This document shows, piece after piece, positions 8,650 through 17,513 of a DNA stretch of 64,000 bases. Position numbers and translations under genes: made by a program. Positions within the stretch are counted from its first letter, which is position 1. Every line of letters begins with the position of its first letter. The DNA comes from Rivularia sp034931125. GTDB taxonomy: Bacteria > Cyanobacteriota > Cyanobacteriia > Cyanobacteriales > Nostocaceae. The notes below the pieces were generated by a model that was not told where the DNA came from, made no database searches, and saw only the letters and a list, made by a program, of their open reading frames with translations. The stretch spans positions 37,817 through 101,816 of the forward strand of contig NZ_JAYGHM010000023.1 in assembly GCF_034931125.1 (NCBI RefSeq), read 5' to 3'.

Positions 8650-9840
8650 ATGCGTTCTCGTCAAGGAATCACCGAATTATTTTCAACTTTTTTACAATTT
8701 GATGCTGACCGGGTAATTGGTTGGGCAACTGAAGCTAAACTGCGTCGAAATATTACTAATCGTCAAAACAAATTAGCAAAACCTGAAAATTCCGAAGATT
8801 TCTGGGTAACTTACTGGTATAAAGAATGGCTTTCTCAATCGGAGAATTTAGCAAGCGGACATATATCAGCTTATTTACAAGAAGTTTGCTACTGGGCTGC
8901 GAATAAAACAGTTACTCATTTTTCATCGGGACAATATACTTTATCAGATTGCTTTCAAGCGATCGTCACTAAGACTGATAAAGTTTTGCAAGGCTTTAAA
9001 CCCGATATGGGTTTTAATATCAAAAACTACGCGAGTGCAATTTTTAGCAGCGAACTTAAAGAATTGTTACGACAGCAAAAAGAAGTTGATATTTCTACCG
9101 ATTGGCGGTTGTTGCGGAAACTAACTCAAAAGCGGTTGGTAGAATCTTTAGAAAATGCTGGATTGAATTTAGCGATCGATAATTACGTACTTGCATGGAA
9201 ATGTTATCAAGCTTTGTACGCTCCCCGTAAAGAAAAGGGAACTCGCAAATTAGCAAGACCTGATGATGCTGTATGGGATAATATTGCCAAACTTTATAAT
9301 CAAGAACGTCTGACCCAATCGCAACCGGGACCCGAATGCAATGGTACAACTATCGAAAAATGGCTGATTGCTTGTGCTAAAGCCACACGGGCTTATTTGT
9401 ATCCGAATATGGCTTCCTTGAATGCAACTACCGGAGATAATTCGGGAGAATTTCAAGATATATTACCGCAACTCAGACAAGAATCTTTACTATCAGAAAT
9501 TGTTGTTCAAGAAGAAATTGCCGAAAGAAAATCCCAGCAAGATCGAATTAGCGATGTATTGATTGCTGCAATCAACCAGCTAGATGAACAAGGACAAAAT
9601 ATCATCAAATATTACTACCAAGGTAGTTTGACCCAATCCCAGATCGCGAAAGAATTGGGAGTCAAGCAATACACTATTTCACGAAAGCTCAGTAAATGTA
9701 AAGACACATTATTGATTAAATTAGCAACTTGGTCAAAAGAGTCGCTGCATATCTCCTTAAACTCGTCGGTACTAGATTATATGAGTACAGTTTTAGAGGA
9801 ATGGTTGCAAAATTACTACAAACCTCAAGACTCATATTAA
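8650..9840 (+). CDS. Sigma-70-like RNA polymerase factor (divergent)
   Basis: A 396-residue protein. The last third (about 295-370) has a sigma region 4 helix-turn-helix: a DEQGQNIIKYYY helix, then LTQSQIAKELGVKQYTISR. The N-terminal two thirds are helical and resemble the long, divergent sigma-70-family proteins of filamentous cyanobacteria; a clear region 2 core-binding motif was not seen by eye. The gene is followed after 49 bp by a DUF1822 gene, a pairing I know from other cyanobacteria, and faces a caspase-like gene upstream. It may transcribe a dedicated stress regulon. Whether it reads the shared two-box promoters in this window is an open guess. Confidence 0.75.
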   Translation: MRSRQGITELFSTFLQFDADRVIGWATEAKLRRNITNRQNKLAKPENSEDFWVTYWYKEWLSQSENLASGHISAYLQEVCYWAANKTVTHFSSGQYTLSDCFQAIVTKTDKVLQGFKPDMGFNIKNYASAIFSSELKELLRQQKEVDISTDWRLLRKLTQKRLVESLENAGLNLAIDNYVLAWKCYQALYAPRKEKGTRKLARPDDAVWDNIAKLYNQERLTQSQPGPECNGTTIEKWLIACAKATRAYLYPNMASLNATTGDNSGEFQDILPQLRQESLLSEIVVQEEIAERKSQQDRISDVLIAAINQLDEQGQNIIKYYYQGSLTQSQIAKELGVKQYTISRKLSKCKDTLLIKLATWSKESLHISLNSSVLDYMSTVLEEWLQNYYKPQDSY

Positions 9841-9889
9841 ATTCAAAAAATTACCTTGATTATATTTCTTTCAAGCGGGAGCCAAAATT

Positions 9890-11068
9890 ATGACAATTGA
9901 TTTAGAAACGCTGAGCTTAAATAACCCTACCAATTTATGGCTAGAAATTCCTGAAAGCCAACAAACCAAGATTTGGGAACAAAGCCAAGCCTTTTCTACA
10001 GATAATCGTCGCTGGATGGCATATCTCAATCGCTTGAGCAGCCAAGTATTTTTACCTTGGATAAAAGAAGAACACGCGGGTGATGCGAAAGTGTTTCCTA
10101 ATTGGGCAACCTTACCGAGCATTTGGGAAGTTACCAACGGTACGGGTATTTCCTTTAACGGTAAAAAGCTGGTGCTGATTCCCAGTGAAGCTTTAGATAT
10201 ATCAGAAATACGAGTTCCTCAAGAATGGGTAGACATTCCAAATTGGAGTGCCGATTATTACTTAGCCCTACAAGTTAATATAGAGGAAAACTATATCAGA
10301 ATTTTGGGTTATACATCGCAAGTAAATTTAAAGGAAATGGGAACTTATGATGCTAGCGATCGCACTTATTGCTTGGACAAAGAGCATCTAATTTCAAACT
10401 TGAGTATTTTATGGATAGCACGTCAAGTTTGTTCCGAAGAAGTTACTAAAAATGCAACTGTTCCGATGCCGGAATTGTCCGCAACTCAAGCAGAAAATTT
10501 AATTAATCGGTTAGGGAATCCTCAAGTAATCAATCCCCGTTTAGAAATACCTTTTACCATGTGGGGAGCGCTTCTAGAACATGGTGGTTGGAGAGTGCGA
10601 CTGTACGAACAGCGTCAGGGGATGCAAAGACAGTGGTCAATTCGTCAATGGATGCAAACCGGAGTATCGGAATTTGCTCAACAGTTCGGCTGGGAAAGCG
10701 TAGATTTACAGCCCGGTTTAGAAGGTGCTAGAGGTTCTACAACACCATCGGGAGCAACTACTTTAATTAGAAAAATTACTATATCCGGGGATGAATATGA
10801 TTTATTAGTGCATCCCAAAGGTAGAATTCAAGATAGAATTTGGCGGTTTGAATTACGACGTGCCACTGTAGGAGAAATGATTCCTGTTGGCGTGAAGTTA
10901 ATATTGTTAACAGAAGATTTGCAGCCATTTGACGGCAATCAAGCCCAAGCTAGAACTCCTGTAGAAAGAATTTATGTAGATGTTGCTTTGGGTGAAGATG
11001 AGGAAGGTTTAGTGTGGAAGACAGAGCCGACAGCCGATGATTTTGAATATGAAACCTTGTATTTATAA
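9890..11068 (+). CDS. DUF1822 family protein
   Basis: A 392-residue soluble protein. Its start (a Leu-rich lead, then RRWMAYLNRLSSQVFLPW) and its repeated W-rich strands match the cyanobacterial DUF1822 family, whose biochemical role is unknown to me. It has no signal peptide, membrane segment or catalytic motif I can point to. It sits 49 bp after the sigma-like gene, probably in one operon; in other cyanobacteria this pair is often next to CHAT or caspase-type protease genes, and here a caspase-like gene is indeed close. That context suggests a role with the sigma factor, perhaps as its regulator (inference). Confidence 0.8.
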   Translation: MTIDLETLSLNNPTNLWLEIPESQQTKIWEQSQAFSTDNRRWMAYLNRLSSQVFLPWIKEEHAGDAKVFPNWATLPSIWEVTNGTGISFNGKKLVLIPSEALDISEIRVPQEWVDIPNWSADYYLALQVNIEENYIRILGYTSQVNLKEMGTYDASDRTYCLDKEHLISNLSILWIARQVCSEEVTKNATVPMPELSATQAENLINRLGNPQVINPRLEIPFTMWGALLEHGGWRVRLYEQRQGMQRQWSIRQWMQTGVSEFAQQFGWESVDLQPGLEGARGSTTPSGATTLIRKITISGDEYDLLVHPKGRIQDRIWRFELRRATVGEMIPVGVKLILLTEDLQPFDGNQAQARTPVERIYVDVALGEDEEGLVWKTEPTADDFEYETLYL

Positions 11069-11172
11069 AGTTTTCTTGTAGGGTGTGTGACACAAGAAGC
11101 GATTATATTTCTAACAACAAGGTTTGTGGTGTCACGCACCATTCCGGGTTGTGAAACAAATGACATTTAAAT

Positions 11173-11364
11173 TCAGCAACGTAAATCGGTCACAACAGTA
11201 TAGTAACCTCTTCTTTTCTGTTCAATATTTTCATTTGCTTGTACATAAACAGGTTTATAATTTCCATTTTGACCATCGTATACCACAATTAAGTGAATTG
11301 CGTTTTGGCGTTGTCCCTCAGATATCCAATCAGCAATAGGGAGATCATCTGTATTTTTTTCCAT
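11173..11364 (-). pseudogene. Downstream half of a broken small lipoprotein gene
   Basis: A 63-codon frame with protein-like composition (DLPIADWISEGQ, then HLIVVYDGQNG). It lies in exactly the same reading frame as the 59-codon lipoprotein-like frame just upstream (11374-11553), separated only by a TAA at 11374-11376 and three sense codons. The simplest reading is one gene of about 126 codons broken by an in-frame stop. Reinitiation at the ATG at 11364 is possible, and two separate small proteins cannot be excluded. Confidence 0.4.
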
Positions 11365-11373
11365 TTTTGCTCT

Positions 11374-11553
11374 TTAGTCGGTGGTTTTCCTTATACGCAG
11401 GCATATTTGGGGAGCAACACCAACACATTCAACGCGCTTGGAGTCAACGTAAAGGTTGATGCTCTTAGGGGCAGAGGTGTTAATTATAGTATTGCAATCG
11501 CACCCCATAATCATTATATATAGAACTAAGATTAAGCCAGAAAATTTACTCAT
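11374..11553 (-). pseudogene. Upstream half of a broken small lipoprotein gene (DUF4377-like motif)
   Basis: 59 codons. The start MSKFSGLILVLYIMIMGC looks like a lipoprotein signal peptide with the lipobox Cys at position 18. The later segment VECVGVAPQICL resembles the conserved core of small DUF4377-type lipoproteins, as far as I can recall that family. The frame ends in TAA and continues without shift into the frame at 11173-11364. It is probably inactivated by this stop. Confidence 0.4.
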
Positions 11554-11578
11554 CTTTTTTTCGTCTTTCTTATATTCC

Positions 11579-11774
11579 TAGGACTTACGCACTGTACAAA
11601 ACAACCATCTTGTGTATTAACGTAAATACTTTGTTTCAGGCTTTTGGATGTCGCTTTTGATTGCTGGCGTTCACCGTAGGTGCGGTTCTCGCCAAAATAT
11701 GATTTAAAAATCTAGCTGTAAGCCTTGAAAACTATACCTGCTATTTAGGCTTTTCTGTCAATGCGTAAGTCCTA
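11579..11774. mobile_element. MITE-like element, 196 bp, with 16-bp terminal inverted repeats
   Basis: The left end TAGGACTTACGCACTG (11579-11594) and right end CAATGCGTAAGTCCTA (11759-11774) are inverted copies with one mismatch. There is no coding capacity. An internal stem of the type GGCG...CGCC lies near 11664-11694. Size, terminal repeats and TA at both outer ends fit a non-autonomous element mobilised in trans by a transposase not present here. Confidence 0.7.
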
Positions 11775-12165
11775 ATTCCTTTAAATCCAACCTTGTTTTC
11801 AACTTCTCGTAATTTCAGAGGTGAATTTGTACCATCATTATAACTTTGACGGGATGGTTTTCGGGTTCTTCCGCACTTGTTATGCTAATTAAATAGTCGT
11901 AAAAAGGCAGAAGGCAGAAGGCAGTAGGGGAAGAAGGAAGAAATTAATAAATAATACTAACTAAACTGTTTGGAATCTTTATACAGCAAAGGTTTTCGTG
12001 ATTTAATCCTGAGAATTAGCATACTAGGTACTGAAGAGCCGGTTTTCGTAAAATACCTAATTGATTCAAAATAATCCCAATCAAAATTACAAAACCGCCG
12101 ATATATTGAGCTATAGCGTTTTACAAAAAAGGATGAAAAAAATTATCCCCAATTTTCAATTAATC

Positions 12166-12195
12166 AAACAAAACCCCCCTTTAATAAGGAGGGTT
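12166..12195 (-). terminator. Rho-independent terminator after trpD
   Basis: Read on the minus strand, the stem AACCCTCC / GGGGGGTT closes over TTATTAAA and is followed by a T-rich run. It lies 29 bp after the trpD stop, so it ends the trpA-trpB-porin-trpD unit. Confidence 0.65.
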
Positions 12196-12223
12196 GAGGA
12201 GATTTAAGGTTGTATAAATCCAA

Positions 12224-13303
12224 TTACTTTAAAAACTCCGTCAACTGTTCCAACTTCCGCCAAGGTTCTCCATCTTTCATGGCATCTTTCGCCAACACCA
12301 CAGCATTTGCAAAAGTCTGTAAATAATTCCCTGTATCCGCAACCGCTTCACCAACATACAATGCCAAAGCAGCATTCAAAGCCACAACATCTTGCTGCTG
12401 TTGAGTACCTTGACCTTGCAAAACAGCCTTGAGAATAACGGCATTTTCTTGAACGTCTCCACCTTTTATGGTTTCAATCGGTGCGGAATTTACGTTTAAT
12501 TCGTTGGGATCTAATTCCAATATCTGTATTATTCCATTAGATAATACCGCTAAATCTGTTTTATCTCCCAAACCGGCTTCGTCCAATCTTTCCCTGCCGT
12601 GGAGAACAATACCACGACGAGTTCCTAACTTACCGAGAACTTGAGCAAAGGTTTCGATCAAAACCGGACTATTAACTCCAATAACTTGTCCGGTAGGTTT
12701 CAAAGGATTGAGCAAAGGACCGAGTAAATTAAATACAGTGCGGACTTTGAGAGTTTTTCGTAACGGTGCGATCGCCTTTAATGCCGGATGCCAATCTGGG
12801 GCAAATAAAAAGGTGATTCCCACAGCTTCTAAAGCAGCTTGAGCTTTTTGAGTATCGGCTCTGAGATTAACTCCCAAAGCTTCCAACACGTCAGCAGAAC
12901 CCGTTTTACCAGAAGCGGAACGATTACCATGTTTGGCAACCTTAACTCCACAAGCAGCCGTGACAAAAGCAACTGCTGTCGAAATATTAAACGTTGAAGC
13001 TCCATCTCCACCTGTTCCGCAAGTATCAATAAAAGGTAAATCACCTACAAGATTGCGAGAAACAGGTTTTACAGATTGCGATCGCAACACCTCTACCATT
13101 CCCAATAACTCTTCTACAGAAACACCTTTCGCTTGAATTGCCGTCAAAATCGCCCCAGACAACACCTCCGGAATACTTTCCGTCAGCCAACCTTGCATTA
13201 ATTCCGATGCTTGAGAAATATCAAGGGATTTTCCATTAAGCAATTGTTGCAATATCGCAGACCAATTGTTAGTTAAACTTGATTGTTCTAATTTTGTTTG
13301 CAT
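12224..13303 (-). CDS. trpD: Anthranilate phosphoribosyltransferase
   Basis: A 359-residue enzyme of the normal length. It transfers the phosphoribosyl group of PRPP to anthranilate, the second step of tryptophan synthesis. The PRPP-binding signature DTCGTGGDGASTFNIST and the following KHGNRSASGKTGSADVLE anthranilate/metal segment are intact. It is the last gene of a minus-strand series trpA, trpB, porin, trpD and is followed by a terminator. It lacks the shared two-box promoter, so it probably depends on the trpA promoter. As trp genes in cyanobacteria are usually scattered, this grouped copy is likely a second, pathway-dedicated copy that supplies the bisindole enzymes; that a housekeeping copy exists elsewhere is inference. 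Confidence 0.95.
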   Translation of the reverse strand: MQTKLEQSSLTNNWSAILQQLLNGKSLDISQASELMQGWLTESIPEVLSGAILTAIQAKGVSVEELLGMVEVLRSQSVKPVSRNLVGDLPFIDTCGTGGDGASTFNISTAVAFVTAACGVKVAKHGNRSASGKTGSADVLEALGVNLRADTQKAQAALEAVGITFLFAPDWHPALKAIAPLRKTLKVRTVFNLLGPLLNPLKPTGQVIGVNSPVLIETFAQVLGKLGTRRGIVLHGRERLDEAGLGDKTDLAVLSNGIIQILELDPNELNVNSAPIETIKGGDVQENAVILKAVLQGQGTQQQQDVVALNAALALYVGEAVADTGNYLQTFANAVVLAKDAMKDGEPWRKLEQLTEFLK

Positions 13304-13435
13304 GATTTTATATTTGGGAATTGGGAATTGGTAATTGGTAATTGCGAATTGGAATAGTTAGAAGTTAGGAGTGATAAGTAAAAAGTAGTGAGTTAGGAAT
13401 TATTAATTCTTCTCCCCATTACCGATTACCCATCC

Positions 13436-15019
13436 TTAAAAAGAGAAAGTTGTTCGTAAAGTTCCGGTATAAATCGTACCATTACTATTTTGATTTGCGG
13501 CGTTTTCAATTACTTGAATAGTTGGCGTGATTTGCACGTTTCTATTAACTGGATAGTTGTAAAATGCTTCGTAATTTGTCTGAGTTGAATCGCCGATTTC
13601 TGTGGCAATAAAAGGCTGTCCAACTGCAATTCCAGCTAAAGCACCTTTAGTAAATAAGTCCCTGAATCCAACGCCAGCCATCCAATAATTCGGACTAATA
13701 TCGCCAAAACGAGTATTGTTGTAATTACTGTAACCATAGCGTCCAAATATACCTAGCTTCTTGGCTAGGGTAAATTCTAAATTGGCTCCAATAGCGTCAA
13801 AATGGTTATCAAATACTTCACCACCGCTGTACTGTAAACGTAAAGCTAAATCCCTAGAAGGGGAAAATTCAACTTCTACAATACCTTGATAATTATCTCC
13901 AAATAAACCGCGTTCTCCTCCTGTATTGGGAGAATTGGGAATATTAGGAGAATCGTACAGTACATCAATAAAAGGTGCCGTTCCAATGAGTCTTCCTCGA
14001 TCGCTGGGATTTCCTGCATCGGCTGCGGTATAAGCAGCCCTCACCGTAAAAGCTCCTCGATTGGGTTTCCAGTCAATTACAGCCCCAGCACTGGGAAACT
14101 CAATAGGGAAGATAACATAGTTATTTACAAAAGCTTGAGTACTAAAGTCGCGGAAGCTAAGTTTGGCATAACTATTAAAGTCTATAAAATCGGCAGCCCG
14201 AATATTCGGACCGATGGTAACTGCTAAATCTTGACTGGGTTTAAAGGTGTAATAGAGTCGAGAAATTTCAATATTTCTATCTGTGGGGGGATTGATCGAA
14301 TAATCCAAAGCACTACCGAAAAATGGTTCTAAGAAACCACCTGCATTATCTCTACCACCTTGAACTTGACCGTTTTCTGTAAAACCGCTTCCCGTTTCCA
14401 AACGCAGTTTTAATAAGTCAGTTTTATTAAAGCTAGTGTCTAAATCAATTCCTGCCCTAAATACAATTGTAGCGTTGGGGTCATTTGTAATTTGTCTCCC
14501 CGTAGCATCAATAATGCGATCGCCATCAAACCCACCAAAGTTAGCAGAAATAATTGCTTGTCCGTGTAACTTAGTAGTTGTAGAAAACTGATTGGCTTCT
14601 AATTGGACGCTACGTGCTTCTAAAGTATCCACCCGACCGCGTAAAGTTGCTAATTCCGCAGTAAAATTTTCCTGTAACCTCTGCAAAGTTACCAAATCTT
14701 CTTTTGTTACCGCATCCGTCGTAGCCGTAGCAATTAGTTCGTTAACTCTATCCAAACAAGCATTAAGTCCCGCAGCAAATTCATAACGAGTCATAGCTCG
14801 ATTGCCGCGAAAAGTTCCATTCGGATATCCAGCAATACAACCATACCGCTCAACTAAAGACTGTAATGCTTGAAATGCCCAATCAGTTGGTTGAACATCG
14901 CTCAATTGATTAACATTCGTAACCTGACCCATTCCTGTTTCTGCTTTAACAGGAGATATCGTTAAAAGAAAGCAGAAGCTACAAGAAAGAAGAAAGAATA
15001 ATTTAAAGCTTTTAATCAT
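13436..15019 (-). CDS. OprB-type outer-membrane porin with SLH domain
   Basis: A 527-residue protein. It has a signal peptide (about 1-26, ending VKAET), an S-layer-homology domain (about 40-100: DVQPTDWAFQALQ, then RYGCIAGYPNGTFRGN), a short coiled coil (about 100-145) and a C-terminal beta-barrel of the carbohydrate-selective porin OprB type that ends in Phe (TLRTTFSF), as outer-membrane barrels do. The SLH domain of such cyanobacterial porins anchors them to the peptidoglycan. It sits between trpB and trpD on the same strand with 120-130 bp gaps of short repeats. The position suggests passage of the pathway product or a precursor through the outer membrane (inference); such porins also carry sugars or ions. 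Confidence 0.88.
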   Translation of the reverse strand: MIKSFKLFFLLSCSFCFLLTISPVKAETGMGQVTNVNQLSDVQPTDWAFQALQSLVERYGCIAGYPNGTFRGNRAMTRYEFAAGLNACLDRVNELIATATTDAVTKEDLVTLQRLQENFTAELATLRGRVDTLEARSVQLEANQFSTTTKLHGQAIISANFGGFDGDRIIDATGRQITNDPNATIVFRAGIDLDTSFNKTDLLKLRLETGSGFTENGQVQGGRDNAGGFLEPFFGSALDYSINPPTDRNIEISRLYYTFKPSQDLAVTIGPNIRAADFIDFNSYAKLSFRDFSTQAFVNNYVIFPIEFPSAGAVIDWKPNRGAFTVRAAYTAADAGNPSDRGRLIGTAPFIDVLYDSPNIPNSPNTGGERGLFGDNYQGIVEVEFSPSRDLALRLQYSGGEVFDNHFDAIGANLEFTLAKKLGIFGRYGYSNYNNTRFGDISPNYWMAGVGFRDLFTKGALAGIAVGQPFIATEIGDSTQTNYEAFYNYPVNRNVQITPTIQVIENAANQNSNGTIYTGTLRTTFSF

Positions 15020-15139
15020 TGTTGAAAATGGATAATTGGTAATTGGTAATGGGTAATTGGTAATTGATGATCTCTTGCAATCTGCTGTAATTCCTGTCCT
15101 CCTAACTTCTCACCTTTGACCTAAACAACTCCTAAATGC
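15020..15139. repeat. Short tandem repeats (TAATTGG family) between trpB and the porin gene
   Basis: AATTGGTAATTGGTAATGGG-type heptamer copies lie at about 15031-15068, right upstream of the porin start. The same repeat family lies beside trpD (13313-13350), trpB (16370-16393) and trpA (17273-17306), so these gaps have been invaded by one repeat family. Confidence 0.6.
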
Positions 15140-16363
15140 CTAAGTGCTAACTGCTCGCTGCAACAACTTCACCACTGTTTGTACATCTTTATCACCTCTA
15201 CCGGAACAGTTGATGACAATTCGAGGACTACCAGTCAACTGCGGACAAAGAGTTTCCAAATAGGCGATCGCATGAGATGTTTCTAAAGCGGGAATAATTC
15301 CTTCTAATTGCGATAATAATTGAAATGCTGTTAAAGCCTGTTTATCGGTAACGCTGTAATATTCCGCACGCTTAATCTCTTTGAAATAACTGTGTTCCGG
15401 ACCAACTCCGGGATAATCCAAACCAGCGCTAACAGAGTAAGGCTCGATAATCTGTCCATCTTCATCCTGCAAAACGAAACTCATGGCTCCGTGTAAAACA
15501 CCGACTCTCCCAAGTGTTAAAGTTGCCGCGTGTTTATCAGTATCAATGCCTTCACCAGCCGCTTCCACACCAATTAACCGTACCGATTTCTCGCCAACAA
15601 ATTCATGAAATAGTCCCATTGCATTAGAACCACCACCAACACAAGCTAAAAGAATATCGGGTAATCCACCCCATTTTTCTTCAGCTTGAGAGCGAGTTTC
15701 TTTACCAATAATTGCCTGAAAGTCCCTCACTATCATTGGGTAGGGATGTGGCCCAGCCACGGAACCTAAAATGTAATGAGTAGTTTCAACATTCGTCACC
15801 CAATCGCGAATTGCTTGAGAAGTCGCATCCTTTAAAGTACCCGTACCCGCTTCCACCGGGCGAACTTCCGCACCCATCAACCGCATCCGGAATACATTTA
15901 GGGCTTGTCGTTCCATATCGTGAACGCCCATATAAACCACGCATTCTAAACCGAATCTAGCGCATACAGTAGCGGTTGCAACTCCGTGTTGTCCGGCTCC
16001 AGTTTCCGCGATAATCCTTTGCTTTCCCATGCGTTTAGCGAGTAGAACTTGTCCTAACGCATTATTAATTTTATGAGCGCCAGTATGATTTAAGTCTTCG
16101 CGCTTTAAGTAAATCTGCGCTCCTGCACCATCGGGACGAGCATAATGTTGAGTCAGTCTTTCGGCAAAATATAGGGGAGTAGAGCGTCCCACGTAATCGC
16201 GTAACAGTCCTTGCAGTTCGCCGATGAAATCCGGGTCATTCCGATACTTTTGATAAGCCCTCTCTAATTCGCTCAAAGCAGGCATTAAAGTTTCTGGTAC
16301 GTACTTACCGCCGAATTTACCGAATCTGCCGAAGGTGTCTGGAGTGTTTGTTGTTAATAGCAT
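15140..16363 (-). CDS. trpB: Tryptophan synthase beta chain
   Basis: A PLP enzyme that joins indole and serine to tryptophan in an alpha2beta2 complex with TrpA. The PLP lysine segment EDLNHTGAHKINN, the phosphate loop CVGGGSNAMG and the C-terminal INCSGRGDKD are intact. An earlier in-frame ATG at 16396 would add eleven residues (MPNYQLPITKK) that are merely a translation of the TAATTGG repeat, so I choose the ATG at 16363 (MLLTTNTPD). trpA ends only 58 bp upstream on the same strand, so the two form one operon. The protein has the full length of the family and no sign of decay. Confidence 0.95.
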   Translation of the reverse strand: MLLTTNTPDTFGRFGKFGGKYVPETLMPALSELERAYQKYRNDPDFIGELQGLLRDYVGRSTPLYFAERLTQHYARPDGAGAQIYLKREDLNHTGAHKINNALGQVLLAKRMGKQRIIAETGAGQHGVATATVCARFGLECVVYMGVHDMERQALNVFRMRLMGAEVRPVEAGTGTLKDATSQAIRDWVTNVETTHYILGSVAGPHPYPMIVRDFQAIIGKETRSQAEEKWGGLPDILLACVGGGSNAMGLFHEFVGEKSVRLIGVEAAGEGIDTDKHAATLTLGRVGVLHGAMSFVLQDEDGQIIEPYSVSAGLDYPGVGPEHSYFKEIKRAEYYSVTDKQALTAFQLLSQLEGIIPALETSHAIAYLETLCPQLTGSPRIVINCSGRGDKDVQTVVKLLQRAVST

Positions 16364-16421
16364 TTTTTTAGTAATTGGTAATTGGTAATTGGGCATGGGG
16401 CATGGGAAGAAAAAATAACTT

Positions 16422-17267
16422 TTAACTTTTAACTTTTAACCTTTCTTTTGCGTTACGCTGAAGGCGTTTAGCTCCGCTAATCGCTGTTTTTAAATCAGTG
16501 CAAAATTCTGTAATGGCTCGCAATCCGTTGTATGGTGTTGATTCTCCTAGACGTTTAACAAATGCACTTCCGACGATGACCGCATCTGCTCCCCATTGTT
16601 TTACTTGAAGGGCTTGCTCTGGGCTGGATATACCAAATCCAACGGCGATCGGTTTGTCGGTAATACTGCGGATATTTTGCAACACATCTTTGACTCGTGT
16701 CTGCAATTGAGAACGGACTCCTGTAACCCCAGTGACGCTGACAAGATAAATAAATCCGCGAGACTTTTGTGCGATCGCCTTTATTCTGTCATCGGGTGTA
16801 TTGGGAGTCACAAGTAATATGACTTCGATTCCGGCAGCTTCGGCTGTGTTAATTAAATTATCTGCTTCTTCTAAGGGTAAATCTGGTACGACTAAACCTT
16901 TAATTCCGGCTTCAGCAATTCTTTTAAGAAATTGGTCAATTCCTAAATTAAGAATCGGATTGTAATAAGTAAACAAGATAATCGGAGCTTTGATTTTACG
17001 AGTGACTGACCGCGCTATGTGCAAAACATCATTTAAGCGAGTTCCCCTTTCTAAAGCGCGAGTTGCTGCGGCTTGAATCACCGGACCGTCGGCTAAGGGG
17101 TCGGAGTAAGGAACTCCCAATTCAATAAAATCCGCACCGTTTGCTTCTAATATCGCTAATGCTTGAGATGTAGTTTCTAAGTCGGGGTCGCCAGCTGTGA
17201 TAAATGGAATTAAAGCACATTGCTTTTGGGCGCGGAGATGTTTAAATTTTTCGGATATTGAATTCAT
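16422..17267 (-). CDS. trpA: Tryptophan synthase alpha chain
   Basis: A 281-residue TIM-barrel enzyme that cleaves indole-3-glycerol phosphate to indole for TrpB. The catalytic glutamate is in FIELGVPYSDPLADGP together with the catalytic aspartate, and the phosphate loop GFGISSPEQ is present. The last residues (after GAKRLQRNAK) are encoded by a palindromic repeat-like stretch (16444-16480), so the C-terminus may have been extended by a repeat. The promoter at 17311-17341 carries the shared two-box motif. It is the first gene of the trpA-trpB-porin-trpD unit. No trpC or trpF gene is in this cluster, so indole-glycerol phosphate must come from genes elsewhere. Confidence 0.95.
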   Translation of the reverse strand: MNSISEKFKHLRAQKQCALIPFITAGDPDLETTSQALAILEANGADFIELGVPYSDPLADGPVIQAAATRALERGTRLNDVLHIARSVTRKIKAPIILFTYYNPILNLGIDQFLKRIAEAGIKGLVVPDLPLEEADNLINTAEAAGIEVILLVTPNTPDDRIKAIAQKSRGFIYLVSVTGVTGVRSQLQTRVKDVLQNIRSITDKPIAVGFGISSPEQALQVKQWGADAVIVGSAFVKRLGESTPYNGLRAITEFCTDLKTAISGAKRLQRNAKERLKVKS

Positions 17268-17310
17268 GGGGATTGGTAATTGCTAATTGGTAATTGGTAA
17301 TTGCTATTGT

Positions 17311-17341
17311 TTTCTAGGGGAAGGGATTTGAAGTTTATGCA
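17311..17341 (-). promoter_or_regulatory. Two-box promoter of trpA (shared bisindole motif)
   Basis: On the minus strand: TGCATAAA (17341-17334), 17 nt, TAGAAA (17316-17311), with the spacer ending in CCCC. The leader to the trpA ATG at 17267 would be about 37 nt. Same layout as the other six sites. Confidence 0.7.
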
Positions 17342-17392
17342 GTAATCTTTGAATTAATTAGAGAAATTTTGGGGGAGTGTCCTAATTTTGTC

Positions 17393-17476
17393 GTAGCAAT
17401 ACCCTAGAAGGGTATCGCTACAGCTACAAAGCCTGCCTTCGCAGGCTACAAGACTATTAGCCTGCGAAGGCAGGCT
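17393..17476. repeat. Cluster of inverted repeats between trpEG and trpA
   Basis: A hairpin GTAGCAATACCCT/AGGGTATCGCTAC (17393-17421) is followed by two palindromes that are also inverted copies of each other, AGCCTGCCTTCGCAGGCT (17430-17447) and AGCCTGCGAAGGCAGGCT (17459-17476). They can form one long stem. They lie just after trpEG and may stop or stabilise its transcript; they also look like a dispersed cyanobacterial palindrome. Confidence 0.65.
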
Positions 17477-17513
17477 TCGTAAATGTAGGCGGTCTTGTCC
17501 CCCCATCTCTTCT

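Larger units (their letters stand above)
11554..12223. other. Gene-free stretch with a MITE and repeats
   Basis: No gene seen. It holds a MITE-like element (11579-11774), a short AAGGCAG tandem repeat near 11905-11930, and the terminator of the trp operon at its right end. The rest is AT-rich without recognised signals. Confidence 0.5.
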
